From Aquabacter spiritensis (GTDB taxonomy: Bacteria; Pseudomonadota; Alphaproteobacteria; Rhizobiales; Xanthobacteraceae), in contig NZ_SMAI01000012.1 of NCBI RefSeq assembly GCF_004346185.1, positions 1 to 64,000 on the forward strand: a stretch of DNA of 64,000 bases, read 5' to 3'. Made by a program: the position numbers and the translations under genes. This document shows, piece after piece, positions 17,489 to 26,260 of the stretch (position 1 is the first letter of the stretch; every line of letters starts with the position of its first letter). The notes under the pieces were generated by a model, which made no database searches, was not told the origin of the DNA, and was given only the letters and a program-made list of their open reading frames with translations.

Positions 17489-18087
17489 TGGCATCGCCCC
17501 CGCTGGCCATGGGCTTTGCGGATCCCGCGCGCGACGCGCAGCGGGTGTTCAAGGCGCTGATGTCGGCGCTCGCGCGCCCCGGCCGAAAGCAGCGGCTCGC
17601 CGCGCGGCTGTCCCCCCCGCCGCCGCTTACACCAGAACTCGCCGCCGTCGCGCTGACGCTGCTCGATTTCGAAACGGCGGTCTGGCTCGATGCGCCTTTG
17701 GCCGGGGCGCCGGCCGTGTCCGACTTTCTGCGCTTCCATGCCGCGCCGCGGATCATCGCCGCGCCGCACGACGCCGACTTCGCCTTGATCAGCGATGCCG
17801 CGCGGATGCCGCCATTCGAGGTCTTCGCCCAGGGCACCCCGGATTATCCGGACCGCGCCACGACCCTTCTCGTCCAGGTCGCGAAGCTCGCAACGGGCGC
17901 GCTCCGGCTTGAAGGGCCCGGGATTGCAGGCCGTGTCGGCGTCTCCGCAGCGCCGCTGCCGGACGACTTTCCCGCACGGATCGCCGCCAATGCCGCGGGC
18001 TTCCCGCTCGGGATCGATCTGTTCCTGATCGCCCCCGACGCCGTCGTCGGCCTGCCGCGCTCGGTGCGCCTCGCGGAGGGAAACTAA
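17488..18087 (+). CDS. phnH: Phosphonate C-P lyase subunit PhnH
   Basis: PhnH is a structural subunit of the C-P lyase core complex. The 199-residue protein has the family pattern GFADPARDAQRVFKALMSALARPG at residues 9-32, LTLLDFETAVWLD at about 58-70, and RIAANAAGFPLGIDLFLI near the C terminus. Length matches the Escherichia coli protein. It overlaps phnG by one base and is followed by phnI after three bases. Confidence 0.94.
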   Translation: MASPPLAMGFADPARDAQRVFKALMSALARPGRKQRLAARLSPPPPLTPELAAVALTLLDFETAVWLDAPLAGAPAVSDFLRFHAAPRIIAAPHDADFALISDAARMPPFEVFAQGTPDYPDRATTLLVQVAKLATGALRLEGPGIAGRVGVSAAPLPDDFPARIAANAAGFPLGIDLFLIAPDAVVGLPRSVRLAEGN

Positions 18088-18090
18088 CCC

Positions 18091-19269
18091 ATGTATGTCG
18101 CGGTCAAAGGCGGAGAGACGGCGATCCGCAATGCGCATGCGCTGCTTGCAGAGGCCCGCCGCGGCGACCCCGCCGTGCCGGAAATCGGCATCGACCAGAT
18201 TCGCGAACAGCTCGCTTTGGCAGTCGACCGGGTCATGGCCGAAGGCAGCCTGTTCGACCGCGACCTTGCGGCCCTGGCCCTCAAACAGGCGCGCGGCGAC
18301 ACGATCGAAGCGATCTTCCTGCTGCGCGCCCTGCGCACCACCTTGCCGCGGTTCGGCGCTGCGCTGCCGGTCGACACGGCGACGATGACGCTTCGGCGCC
18401 GCATCTCGGCAACCTTCAAGGACCTGCCGGGCGGCCAATTGCTTGGCCCCACGTTCGATTACACCCATCGCCTGCTCGATCCGGCTTTGGCGACTCAGAC
18501 GCCGGCCGCGCCGGCCCCGGCGGCGAAAGCCACGCCGAAAGTCAGCGCGAAAGCTGCTTCGAAGGCCGCTGGAAAGGCCGCCCCCAAGCCCCCCATGGGG
18601 GAGACGAGCACGCCCGCCGCGCCGGTCCCGCGGGTGACGGACCTGCTCGGCGACGAGAAGCTGATCGAGCCCGCGCCCGCCGATACCGGCGCCGAGCCGC
18701 CGGACCTCACCCGCACGCCCCTTGCCTTCCCGGCCGACCGCGCGACGCGCCTCCAGAACCTGGCGCGGGGCGACGAGGGCTTTCTGCTCGCTCTCGGCTA
18801 TTCCACCCAGCGCGGCTATGCCCGCACGCATCCCTTCGTCGGCGAAATCCGGATCGGCGAGGTGGAGGTCGAACTGTTCGTGGAGGAATTGGGCTTTGCG
18901 GTCCCGCTTGGCGCGGTCTCCGTCACGGAATGCCAAATGGTCAACCAGTTTCACGGCACAGCCGAGGCGCCGCCGCAATTCACCCGCGGCTATGGGCTGG
19001 TGTTCGGCCAGAGCGAGCGCAAGGCCATGTCGATGGCGCTGGTCGACCGGGCGATGCGCTGGGAAGAACTGGGCGAGACCTTGAGCGCCCCGGCCCAGGA
19101 TGCCGAATTCGTGCTCTCCCATTCCGACAATGTGCAGTCCACCGGCTTCGTGGAACATCTGAAGCTGCCGCATTACGTCGACTTCCAGGCCGAACTCGGC
19201 CTGGTCCGCCTGATGCGCGGCGCGCATGCCGCGGCATCCGACGCGCTGCAGGACGGAGATCCCGAATGA
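18091..19269 (+). CDS. phnI: C-P lyase subunit PhnI with a low-complexity insertion
   Basis: PhnI displaces adenine from ATP to start phosphonate breakdown, within the PhnGHIJ complex. The 392-residue product keeps the conserved opening MYVAVKGGETAIRNAHALL, GGQLLGPTFDYTHRLLD and GYSTQRGYARTHPFVGEIR, and the C-terminal RGYGLVFGQSERKAMSMALVDRA and SGFVEHLKLPHYVDFQAEL-like segments. It is about 38 residues longer than the Escherichia coli protein. Most of the excess is an Ala/Lys/Pro-rich insertion at residues about 137-180, just after the first domain and encoded by repetitive GC-rich codons. The insert looks like a flexible surface linker. It overlaps phnJ by four bases. Confidence 0.93.
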   Translation: MYVAVKGGETAIRNAHALLAEARRGDPAVPEIGIDQIREQLALAVDRVMAEGSLFDRDLAALALKQARGDTIEAIFLLRALRTTLPRFGAALPVDTATMTLRRRISATFKDLPGGQLLGPTFDYTHRLLDPALATQTPAAPAPAAKATPKVSAKAASKAAGKAAPKPPMGETSTPAAPVPRVTDLLGDEKLIEPAPADTGAEPPDLTRTPLAFPADRATRLQNLARGDEGFLLALGYSTQRGYARTHPFVGEIRIGEVEVELFVEELGFAVPLGAVSVTECQMVNQFHGTAEAPPQFTRGYGLVFGQSERKAMSMALVDRAMRWEELGETLSAPAQDAEFVLSHSDNVQSTGFVEHLKLPHYVDFQAELGLVRLMRGAHAAASDALQDGDPE

Positions 19270-20162
19270 GCGCGATGCCGACGATCACCTACAATTTCGG
19301 CTATCTCGACGAGCAGACCAAACGCATGATCCGCCGGGCGATCCTGAAGGCGATCGCGATCCCCGGCTATCAGGTGCCGTTCGCCAGCCGGGAAATGCCG
19401 ATGCCCTATGGCTGGGGAACCGGCGGCGTCCAGGTCACCGCCGCCATTCTCGGCCCGGACGATATCCTGAAGGTCATCGACCAAGGCTCCGACGACACCA
19501 CGAATGCGGTCGCGATCCGCAGCTTCTTCGCGGCGACCGCCGGGGTCCGGACGACGACGCGGACCAAGGAGGCGACGATCATCCAGACCCGCCACCGCGT
19601 CCCGGAGACGAAGCTCGGGCCGGAACAGATCCTGGTCTATCAGGTGCCGATCCCCGAGCCGCTGCGCTTCCTCGAGCCGCGCGAGACCGAGACGCGGACG
19701 CTCCATGCTTTGGCCGATTACGGCCTGATGCACGTGAAGCTCTACGAGGACATCGCCCGCCACGGCCATATCGCCACGACCTATGCCTATCCGGTCATGG
19801 TCGCGGGGCGCTATGTGACGGACCCCTCCCCGATCCCGAAATTCGACAATCCCAAGCTCGACGACTGCCCGGCGCTGCAATTGTTCGGGGCGGGGCGCGA
19901 GCAGAGGATCTACGCCATTCCCCCGCACACCCGGGTCGTCTCGCTGGATTTCGAGGATCATCCGTTCCGCGTTCAGCGCTTCGACCGGCCGTGCGCCCTG
20001 TGCGGCGCCGAGGACGTCTATCTCGACGAGGTGATTCTGGACGATCGCGGCGGGCGCATGTTCGTGTGCTCGGACACCGACCATTGCGACCAGCGCCGCG
20101 CTGCCGGCCATGCCGGCACGATGGCGCCGCAGGGGGCGCCCAAAGGAACGTCCAAGCCATGA
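19266..20162 (+). CDS. phnJ: Alpha-D-ribose 1-methylphosphonate 5-phosphate C-P lyase PhnJ
   Basis: PhnJ is the radical-SAM enzyme that breaks the carbon-phosphorus bond. The 298-residue protein starts at the ATG overlapping the phnI stop. The four conserved C-terminal cysteines are all present: Cys243 and Cys246 in RPCALCGAED, Cys268 in MFVCSDTD and Cys274 in DHCDQRR, two residues offset from the E. coli numbering (241, 244, 266, 272). Three of these bind the [4Fe-4S] cluster. The N-terminal YNFGYLDEQTKRMIRRAILKAIAIPGYQVPFASREMPMPYGWGTGG region is also highly conserved. An active enzyme is expected. Confidence 0.96.
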   Translation: MSAMPTITYNFGYLDEQTKRMIRRAILKAIAIPGYQVPFASREMPMPYGWGTGGVQVTAAILGPDDILKVIDQGSDDTTNAVAIRSFFAATAGVRTTTRTKEATIIQTRHRVPETKLGPEQILVYQVPIPEPLRFLEPRETETRTLHALADYGLMHVKLYEDIARHGHIATTYAYPVMVAGRYVTDPSPIPKFDNPKLDDCPALQLFGAGREQRIYAIPPHTRVVSLDFEDHPFRVQRFDRPCALCGAEDVYLDEVILDDRGGRMFVCSDTDHCDQRRAAGHAGTMAPQGAPKGTSKP

Positions 20163-20986
20163 ACCCGAACGACATGAGCGCGGACGACGTGGGCGCGAAC
20201 GACATGAGCGCGGACGAACCGCCGCTTCTCTCCGCCCGCGGGCTGACGAAATATTACGGGGCGCGGGCCGGCTGCCTCGACGTCGACCTCGATGTCTATC
20301 CCGGCGAAGTCCTGGCCATTGTCGGCGAATCCGGTTCCGGCAAATCGACCCTGCTCGCATTGCTCGCGACCGAACTGGCGCCGAGCGCCGGCACGGTCGG
20401 CTACAGAATGGCCGGCGACGCGCTCACCGACCTCGCCACCCTCCCCGAAGCCGACCGCCGCCGGCTGCTGCGCACCGAATGGGGATTCGTGCGGCAGAAT
20501 GCCGAACAGGGGCTGCGCATGGCGGTGTCGGCGGGCGGCAATGTCGGGGAGCGGCTGATGGCGATCGGCTGGCGCAATTACGGCGCCATCCGCGCCGAGG
20601 CCGGCGATTGGCTCGGCCGGGTCGAGATTGCCGACGACCGGATCGACGACGATCCGCGCGGCTTTTCCGGCGGCATGCGCCAGCGCCTGCAGATCGCCCG
20701 CAATCTGGTGACGCGCCCGCGCCTCGTCTTCATGGACGAGCCGACCGGCGGCCTGGACGTCTCGGTCCAGGCGCGCCTTCTGGACCTGATCCGCTCGCTG
20801 GTGGCCGATCTCGGCGCCGCCGTGATCATCGTCACCCACGATCTCGCCGTGGCGCGCCTGCTCTCCCATCGCATCATGGTGATGCGCCACGGCCGGGTGA
20901 TCGAGACCGGCTTGACCGACCAGGTGCTCGACGATCCCCGCGAGCCCTATACCCAGCTCCTCGTCGCCTCGGTGCTCGCCGCATGA
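20159..20986 (+). CDS. phnK: Phosphonate C-P lyase system ATPase PhnK
   Basis: PhnK is an ABC-type ATPase that docks on the C-P lyase core. The 275-residue product has Walker A GESGSGKST, the Q-loop WGFVRQNAEQGLRMAVSAGGNVGERLMAIG (PhnK hallmark), the signature FSGGMRQRLQIARNL and Walker B RLVFMDEPTGGLD. Three in-frame ATG codons (20159, 20174, 20204) open the gene; the third gives the usual PhnK N terminus. The extra 15 residues come from a tandem 30-base duplication. The first ATG overlaps the phnJ stop (ATGA), which supports its use, but the others cannot be excluded. Confidence 0.92.
   Translation: MNPNDMSADDVGANDMSADEPPLLSARGLTKYYGARAGCLDVDLDVYPGEVLAIVGESGSGKSTLLALLATELAPSAGTVGYRMAGDALTDLATLPEADRRRLLRTEWGFVRQNAEQGLRMAVSAGGNVGERLMAIGWRNYGAIRAEAGDWLGRVEIADDRIDDDPRGFSGGMRQRLQIARNLVTRPRLVFMDEPTGGLDVSVQARLLDLIRSLVADLGAAVIIVTHDLAVARLLSHRIMVMRHGRVIETGLTDQVLDDPREPYTQLLVASVLAA
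20166..20217 (+). repeat. Tandem repeat within the phnK start region
   Basis: Two perfect 22-base copies (20166-20187 and 20196-20217) recur with a period of 30 bases. Each contains an in-frame ATG, so the duplication has multiplied the start codons of phnK. Confidence 0.8.
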
Positions 20987-21732
20987 CCAGACCGGCCCGC
21001 AGCCATCCCGACCCTCGGCCGATCCCGGCGCCGGCAACGCCCCGCCTGCGTGTCGAGGGGCTGACCAAGGCCTTCACGCTCCATCTGCGCGACGGATTGC
21101 GCCTGCCGGTCGTGCAGGGGCTTTCCTTCACGGTCGCGCCGGGCGAATGCGTCGCGCTCGGCGGCCCCTCGGGCGCGGGAAAAAGCTCGATCCTGAAGAT
21201 GGCGTTCGGCAATTACCGCGTCGACAGCGGCGCGATCCTGATCGCCGACGGCGCGCAGATGGTGGACGTCGCGACCGCCGCCCCGCGCCGCGTGCTGCGG
21301 CTGCGCCGCGAGCGCATCGCTTATGTCAGCCAGTTCCTGCGCGTCATCCCGCGCATCGCCACCCTCGACGTCGTCAGCGAGCCGCTGCGCGGCGACGGCG
21401 TGCCGGCGGACATCGCGGCGCGGCGGGCCCGCGATCTGCTCGCCCGGCTGAACCTGCCGGAACGGCTCTGGGCGCTGCCGCCGGCCACCTTTTCCGGCGG
21501 CGAGCAGCAGCGCGTGAACGTCGCGCGCGGCTTCATCGCGCCGCGCGATTTGCTTCTATTGGACGAGCCCACCGCCTCCTTGGACGCCGAGAACAGCGCC
21601 GCCGTCGTCGCCCTCATCGCCGAAAAGAAGGCGGCCGGGACCGCCTTGCTCGGCATCTTCCACGATGCGGCGGTGCGCGACGCGGCCGCCGACCGCATCG
21701 TCGACGTGACCCGGTTCGGAGCCCAGCCATGA
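20983..21732 (+). CDS. phnL: Phosphonate C-P lyase system ATPase PhnL
   Basis: PhnL is the second ABC-type ATPase of the C-P lyase machinery and docks on PhnK in the E. coli assembly. The 249-residue product has an unusual short opening, LTKAFTLHLRDGLRLPVVQGL, that is typical of PhnL, then Walker A GGPSGAGKSS, the Q-loop AYVSQFLRVIPRIATLDVVSEPL, the signature FSGGEQQRVNVARGF and Walker B DLLLLDEPTASLD. Its start overlaps the phnK stop by four bases. Confidence 0.94.
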   Translation: MTRPARSHPDPRPIPAPATPRLRVEGLTKAFTLHLRDGLRLPVVQGLSFTVAPGECVALGGPSGAGKSSILKMAFGNYRVDSGAILIADGAQMVDVATAAPRRVLRLRRERIAYVSQFLRVIPRIATLDVVSEPLRGDGVPADIAARRARDLLARLNLPERLWALPPATFSGGEQQRVNVARGFIAPRDLLLLDEPTASLDAENSAAVVALIAEKKAAGTALLGIFHDAAVRDAAADRIVDVTRFGAQP

Positions 21733-22868
21733 CGGAAACCGTGTTCGCCAATGCGCGCCTCGTCCTTCCCGACGCGGTCGTGGCCGGCCATCTGGTGGTG
21801 CGGGACGGGGCGATCGTCGAGACCGGAACCGGCGCGACGCCCCGCGCGGCCGAGGATCTCGGCGGCGACTATCTGCTGCCGGGCCTCGTCGAGCTGCATA
21901 CCGACCATGTCGAGGGGCATCTGGTCCCGCGGCCCAAGGTGCGCTGGAATCCGGTCGCCGCGGTGCTCGCCCACGACGCCCAGATCGCCGCCTCTGGCAT
22001 TACCACCGTGTTCGATTCGCTGCGCGTCTGGCCGGACAAGCGGGCGGTCGGGATGGACGGCGACGCGGCGAGCCTCGCCGAGGCGCTCGACGCGGCGAAG
22101 GCCACCGGCGCGCTGCGGGCCGAGCATCTCATCCATCTGCGCTGCGAGGTCGCCACCGACACGGTCGCCGAGGATGCCGAGGCGATCATGGCGCGCCACG
22201 ACGTCCGGCTGGTCTCGCTGATGGACCACACGCCCGGGCAGCGCCAATTCACCAGCGTGGAGCAGTTCCGCGCCTATTACATGAAGAAGAGCGGCATCAC
22301 GGCCCCCGAAATGGACGTGATCGTGGCGACGCGGCTCGATTTTCACGCGCGCTATGCGCGCGCCAACCGGGCCCGCCTGGTGGCGATGGCGCATCAGCGC
22401 GGCATCGTCCTCGCCAGCCATGACGACGCAACCGACATCCATGTCGCCGAGGCGATCGGCGACGGCGTGTCGATCGCGGAATTCCCCACCACCGAAGCCG
22501 CCGCGCGGCTCTCCCACGCGGCCGGAATCCGGGTTCTGATGGGCGCGCCGAACCTGGTGCGCGGCGGCTCCCACACCGGCAACGCGGCGGCGGAGGCGCT
22601 GGCCGGCGCCGGTCTCCTCGACATCCTGTCGTCCGATTATGTGCCCTCGAGCCTGCTCTGGGCCGCCTTCGACCTGCCGCGCCGCAATCCCGCGATCCCG
22701 CTTCCCGAGAGCGTGCGGATGGTCTCTCTGAACCCGGCCGAAGCGGCGGGCCTCACCGACCGGGGCGCGCTGATGCCCGGCCGGCGCGCCGATCTGATCC
22801 AGGTGGCGTTGGCCGGCGACCTGCCGGTGGTCAAGGCGGTGTGGCGCGCGGGACGGCGCGTCGCATGA
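21729..22868 (+). CDS. phnM: Alpha-D-ribose 1-methylphosphonate 5-triphosphate diphosphatase PhnM
   Basis: PhnM removes pyrophosphate from the ribose triphosphate intermediate in phosphonate breakdown. The 379-residue amidohydrolase-fold protein has the metal-binding motif LVELHTDHVEGHLVPRP (near residue 55), SLMDHTPGQRQF, the ASHDDAT motif and the late ILSSDYVPSSLLWAAF segment, all characteristic. The start overlaps the phnL stop, the stop overlaps phnN, so gene order and spacing are those of a coupled operon. Confidence 0.95.
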   Translation: MTETVFANARLVLPDAVVAGHLVVRDGAIVETGTGATPRAAEDLGGDYLLPGLVELHTDHVEGHLVPRPKVRWNPVAAVLAHDAQIAASGITTVFDSLRVWPDKRAVGMDGDAASLAEALDAAKATGALRAEHLIHLRCEVATDTVAEDAEAIMARHDVRLVSLMDHTPGQRQFTSVEQFRAYYMKKSGITAPEMDVIVATRLDFHARYARANRARLVAMAHQRGIVLASHDDATDIHVAEAIGDGVSIAEFPTTEAAARLSHAAGIRVLMGAPNLVRGGSHTGNAAAEALAGAGLLDILSSDYVPSSLLWAAFDLPRRNPAIPLPESVRMVSLNPAEAAGLTDRGALMPGRRADLIQVALAGDLPVVKAVWRAGRRVA

Positions 22869-23443
22869 GGCCGGCCCTGCTCGGCCCCGGGCCGCTGATC
22901 CTCGTGGTCGGCCCGTCGGGCGCCGGCAAGGACACGTTGATCGACGGCGCGCGGGCGCACCTCGCCGACCGGGCGGATATTCGATTCGCCCGCCGCCTCG
23001 TCACCCGCGCCCCCGGCGCCGGAGAGGCGCACGGCACCCTCACGCCGGACGCCTTTGCCGCGCAGCGCGCGACGTTCGCCCTGCATTGGGACGCCCACGG
23101 ATTGTCTTATGCGCTCGGCCCGGAGGTGGTGGCCTGGCTGGCGGCGGGCGACACCGTGGTCGCGAACGGCTCGCGCGCAACCCTGCCCGCGGCGCGGCAG
23201 CGCTTCGCCATGCTCCAGATTGTCCATGTCACGGCCCCGCCGGAGGTCCTCGCCCAGCGCATCGCGGCGCGCGGACGCGAGACCGGCGGCGATGTCGCCG
23301 CGCGTTTGGCCCGCACGCCGCCTTTGGACGCGCCGCCGCAGTTCGAGATCGAGAATGTCGGGACCGCCGCCGAAGGCAGCGCGCAGCTCGCCGCTTTCAT
23401 CGCCCGCACCGCCGATGAATGCAGGGCCGCGGCGCGCACGTAG
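22865..23443 (+). CDS. phnN: Ribose 1,5-bisphosphokinase PhnN
   Basis: PhnN converts ribose 1,5-bisphosphate to phosphoribosyl diphosphate, so the ribose moiety of the C-P lyase pathway can be reused. The 192-residue guanylate-kinase-like protein has a P-loop, GPSGAGKDT, at residues about 16-24, RLVTRAPGAGEAHGTLTPDAFAAQRATFALHWDAHGLSYALG and VANGSRATLPAARQRF. It is the last gene of the phn operon and converges with sciP 30 bases away. There is no clear terminator between them. Confidence 0.94.
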   Translation: MRPALLGPGPLILVVGPSGAGKDTLIDGARAHLADRADIRFARRLVTRAPGAGEAHGTLTPDAFAAQRATFALHWDAHGLSYALGPEVVAWLAAGDTVVANGSRATLPAARQRFAMLQIVHVTAPPEVLAQRIAARGRETGGDVAARLARTPPLDAPPQFEIENVGTAAEGSAQLAAFIARTADECRAAART

Positions 23444-23473
23444 ACCGCCCGCCGCGCACCGGCGGACCCGCGC

Positions 23474-23749
23474 TTATTGCCGGTAATGCTGGATGCGCGT
23501 GGTGCGCAGGCCCGGCAGGCCGTGCCGGTCGATCGATGCCTGCCAGGACAGGAATTCGTCGACCGTCAGCGTGTAGCGCCGACAGGCCTCCTCCAGGCTG
23601 ATCAGCCCGCCGCGCACCGCCGCGACGACTTCCGCCTTGCGCCGGATCACCCAGCGGCGGGTGTCGGGCGGAGGAAGATCCGCTACGGTCAGCGGACTTC
23701 CATCCGGCCCTATGACGTATTTGACTCTTGGCCGATACGCATCGGTCAT
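23474..23749 (-). CDS. sciP: DUF1153-family cell-cycle regulator SciP
   Basis: A 91-residue helix-turn-helix protein of the DUF1153 family. In Caulobacter SciP binds CtrA at promoters and represses CtrA-activated genes, and it is an almost universal alphaproteobacterial marker. The pattern RVKYVIGPDGSPLTVADLPPPDTRRWVIRRKAEVVAAVRGGLISLEEACRRYTLTVDEFLSWQ is nearly unvaried in the family. I chose the ATG at 23749, which matches the family N terminus; a GTG at 23761 would add four residues. Upstream is an AT-rich promoter region with an inverted repeat. Confidence 0.95.
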   Translation of the reverse strand: MTDAYRPRVKYVIGPDGSPLTVADLPPPDTRRWVIRRKAEVVAAVRGGLISLEEACRRYTLTVDEFLSWQASIDRHGLPGLRTTRIQHYRQ

Positions 23750-23822
23750 CGTTACGCTCACCCATTACACGAACCCAACCCAAGGCAATCGTGAGCGAAG
23801 CCGATGAACATTTCCCTAAAGG

Positions 23823-23848
23823 ACAAGTAGAATATGTTATTTACTTGT
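23823..23848 (-). promoter_or_regulatory. Inverted repeat in the sciP promoter region
   Basis: Arms ACAAGTA (23823-23829) and TACTTGT (23842-23848) are seven bases each with a 12-base spacer, in AT-rich DNA 74-99 bases upstream of the sciP start. A TTAA adjoins the right arm and gives one half of a CtrA box (TTAA-N7-TTAA), but the second half is not conserved. This may be a regulator site for sciP. Confidence 0.35.
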
Positions 23849-23914
23849 CTTAACAGCTTATGAAGCGAATTATTGGATCCGCGCAAGGCGCGCCCGTGCC
23901 CGTCCGGGCTGCGG

Positions 23915-26149
23915 TCAGCCTTCGATCCGGTCGAAATCGGCGATGACGCGCGTCGCGTCGCGGATCTCGTCCAGCAGCCGCAGGCGGTTGACGCGCAGTT
24001 CGCCGTCCGTCGCATTCACCGTGACCGCCTCGAAGAAGGCGTCGACGGGGCCGCGCAGATGCGAGAGAGCCGCCATCGCCGCCGCGAAATCCTCGCCGGC
24101 CACGGCCTCGGCAACCTGGCCCTTCACCGTTTCGATCGCCGCGGCGAGCCGCTCCTCCGCGGGCTCGACCAGACGGCGCGCGTCGGCCGGCCCGGCATAG
24201 CGGGCGCCGTCCTTCTTCTCCTCGATGCGCAGGATATTGACCGCGCGGCGATAGCCCGCGAGCAGGATCCGGCCGTCCTCGGTCTCGAGGAAGCTCTGGA
24301 GCGCCTCGACCCGCCGCACGATCATCAACAGGTCGTCCTGCCCCGGCAGCGCGAACACCGCATCGACCAGGTCGTGCCGCGCCCCGCGCTCGCGGACATG
24401 GACCTTCAGCCGCTCGGCCAGGAAGGCCAGGAGATCTGCCGACAGATCGGCGGCCATGGAAAGCCCCTCGACCCGCGCAATATCGCCCGGCGGCGTGTCG
24501 GGCCCAGCCTTGACGAGGCGGCGCGAGAGGTTGCGCAGCAGATCGCTGACCACCTTGTCGGCCAGCGATTCGAGGTGGAACACATCGTGCGGATGCGCGT
24601 CGTAATGCGCTTCGCCCAGGATCGGCCGCGACGCCTCGATCAGAATCGGCTGGAGCTTCAGGCGCAGCCGGTTGTCGAGCACGATGCGGATCACGCCGAG
24701 CGCCGCGCGGCGCAGGGCATAGGGGTCCTTCGAGCCGGTGGGCTTCTCGTCGATGGCCCAGAACCCGACCAGTGTATCGATCTTGTCGGCCAGCGCCACG
24801 GCGACCGAGACCGGCGCGGTCGGAACGCGGTCGGCGGGGCCCTGCGGCTTGTAATGCTCTTCGCTCGCAGCCGCGATCTCGGGCGCGAGCCCCTCGGCCT
24901 GCGCATAATAACGGCCCATGAGCCCCTGAAGCTCGGGGAATTCCCCCACCACCTCGGTCAGGAGATCCGCCTTGGCGAGGCGCGCCGCCTGCTCGGCGAG
25001 CCCGGGTTCGGCCCCGATCTGCGGCGCCAGCGCCCGCGCCAGGAGGGCGATGCGGTCGATGCGCGCCGCCTGCGAACCCAGCTTCTCGTGGAAGGTGATC
25101 TGCGCAAAGCGCGCCAGCCGGTCCTCGAGCTTCGTCCGGCGGTCCGTGTCCCAGAAGAATTTGGCGTCCGACAGTCGGGCGCGGATGACGCGGCCATTGC
25201 CGGCGACGATCTGCGCGCCGCCGTCGCTGGCGGCGAGATTGGAGACCAGGATGAAGCGGTTGGCGAGCCGTCCGGTGCGCGGGTCCCGGAGCACGAAGCA
25301 CTTCTGATTGGCGCGGATGGTCGCCCGGATCACCTCGTCGGGAATGTCGAGAAAGGCCGCCTCGAACACGCCCATCAGCACGACCGGCCATTCCACGAGA
25401 CCGGAAATCTCATCCAGCAGCGCCTCGTCCTCGATCAGTTCGAGGCCGTGGACCAGAGCGAGATCCTTGGCATCGGCCAGGATCGCCGCCTTGCGGCGGT
25501 CGCGGTCGGCGATGACCTTGGCGGCTTCGAGCTTGGCCAGCCAGTCCTCGAGCCGGCGCACTTCGATCGCCCCCGGCGCGAGGAAGCGGTGGCCATAGGT
25601 GACGTTCGAGGCGACGATGCCGTCGACCTCGAAGCGGATCACTTCGGGATCCTCGATCTCGGTTCCAAAGGTGCACAGGATGGACTGGAGCGGCCGCACC
25701 CAGCGCAGCGTTCCGGATCCCCAGCGCATCGATTTCGGCCAAGGGAAGGACCGGATGATGTCCGGAACGATCTCGGCGATCACCTCGGTGGTGGGCCGGC
25801 CGGGCCGCTCGACGCGTGCGACGTAGAAATCGCCTTTCTTCGGATCGGTCTGGACCTTCGCCTGATCGATCGATGTGAGGCCCGCGGCCTTGAGGAAGCC
25901 CTGGAGAGCCGCCTCCGGCGCCCCGACCCGAGGTCCCTTGCGCTCCTCCCGCACATCGCTCTGCCGGCCGGGAAGACCGTGGACCGCAAGCGCCAGGCGG
26001 CGCGGCGTCACGAACGCCTTGGCGCCTTCATAGAGCAGGCCGCGCTCGACCAAGGCATCGGTCACCAGCCGGCGCAGCGCGTCCGCCGCCTGCGCCTGCA
26101 TGCGCGCGGGAATTTCTTCGCTGAAGAGTTCGAGGAGAAGATCTGGCAT
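23915..26149 (-). CDS. glyS: Glycine-tRNA ligase beta subunit
   Basis: Beta subunit of the tetrameric alpha2beta2 bacterial glycyl-tRNA synthetase. It binds tRNA and is required for charging. The 744-residue product begins [29 protein letters not shown], the standard opening, and has the HD-like segment, GRYYAQAEG region and C-terminal anticodon-binding domain; length is normal for alphaproteobacteria. It is the downstream member of the glyQ/transporter/glyS minus-strand set and lies 111 bases after the transporter stop codon. Confidence 0.96.
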   Translation of the reverse strand: MPDLLLELFSEEIPARMQAQAADALRRLVTDALVERGLLYEGAKAFVTPRRLALAVHGLPGRQSDVREERKGPRVGAPEAALQGFLKAAGLTSIDQAKVQTDPKKGDFYVARVERPGRPTTEVIAEIVPDIIRSFPWPKSMRWGSGTLRWVRPLQSILCTFGTEIEDPEVIRFEVDGIVASNVTYGHRFLAPGAIEVRRLEDWLAKLEAAKVIADRDRRKAAILADAKDLALVHGLELIEDEALLDEISGLVEWPVVLMGVFEAAFLDIPDEVIRATIRANQKCFVLRDPRTGRLANRFILVSNLAASDGGAQIVAGNGRVIRARLSDAKFFWDTDRRTKLEDRLARFAQITFHEKLGSQAARIDRIALLARALAPQIGAEPGLAEQAARLAKADLLTEVVGEFPELQGLMGRYYAQAEGLAPEIAAASEEHYKPQGPADRVPTAPVSVAVALADKIDTLVGFWAIDEKPTGSKDPYALRRAALGVIRIVLDNRLRLKLQPILIEASRPILGEAHYDAHPHDVFHLESLADKVVSDLLRNLSRRLVKAGPDTPPGDIARVEGLSMAADLSADLLAFLAERLKVHVRERGARHDLVDAVFALPGQDDLLMIVRRVEALQSFLETEDGRILLAGYRRAVNILRIEEKKDGARYAGPADARRLVEPAEERLAAAIETVKGQVAEAVAGEDFAAAMAALSHLRGPVDAFFEAVTVNATDGELRVNRLRLLDEIRDATRVIADFDRIEG

Positions 26150-26229
26150 GGCTTTCGGGGCGCGGCAGCCGGTTGGAGGCGGAGGGGACTGCCTAGAAGG
26201 TTTCCGTCCCGGCGTCGAGACCGCGAAGT

Positions 26230-26253
26230 CGCGCGGCCCGGCCGGGCCGCGCG
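26230..26253. repeat. 24-base perfect palindrome between the MHS transporter and glyS
   Basis: A perfect 24-base GC palindrome (arms meet without loop) lies 8 bases past the transporter stop, with an A run to its right on the plus strand. On the minus strand there is no T tract after it, so it is not a standard terminator. It may fold in the RNA or be a protein site. Confidence 0.5.
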
Positions 26254-26260
26254 AAAAACG

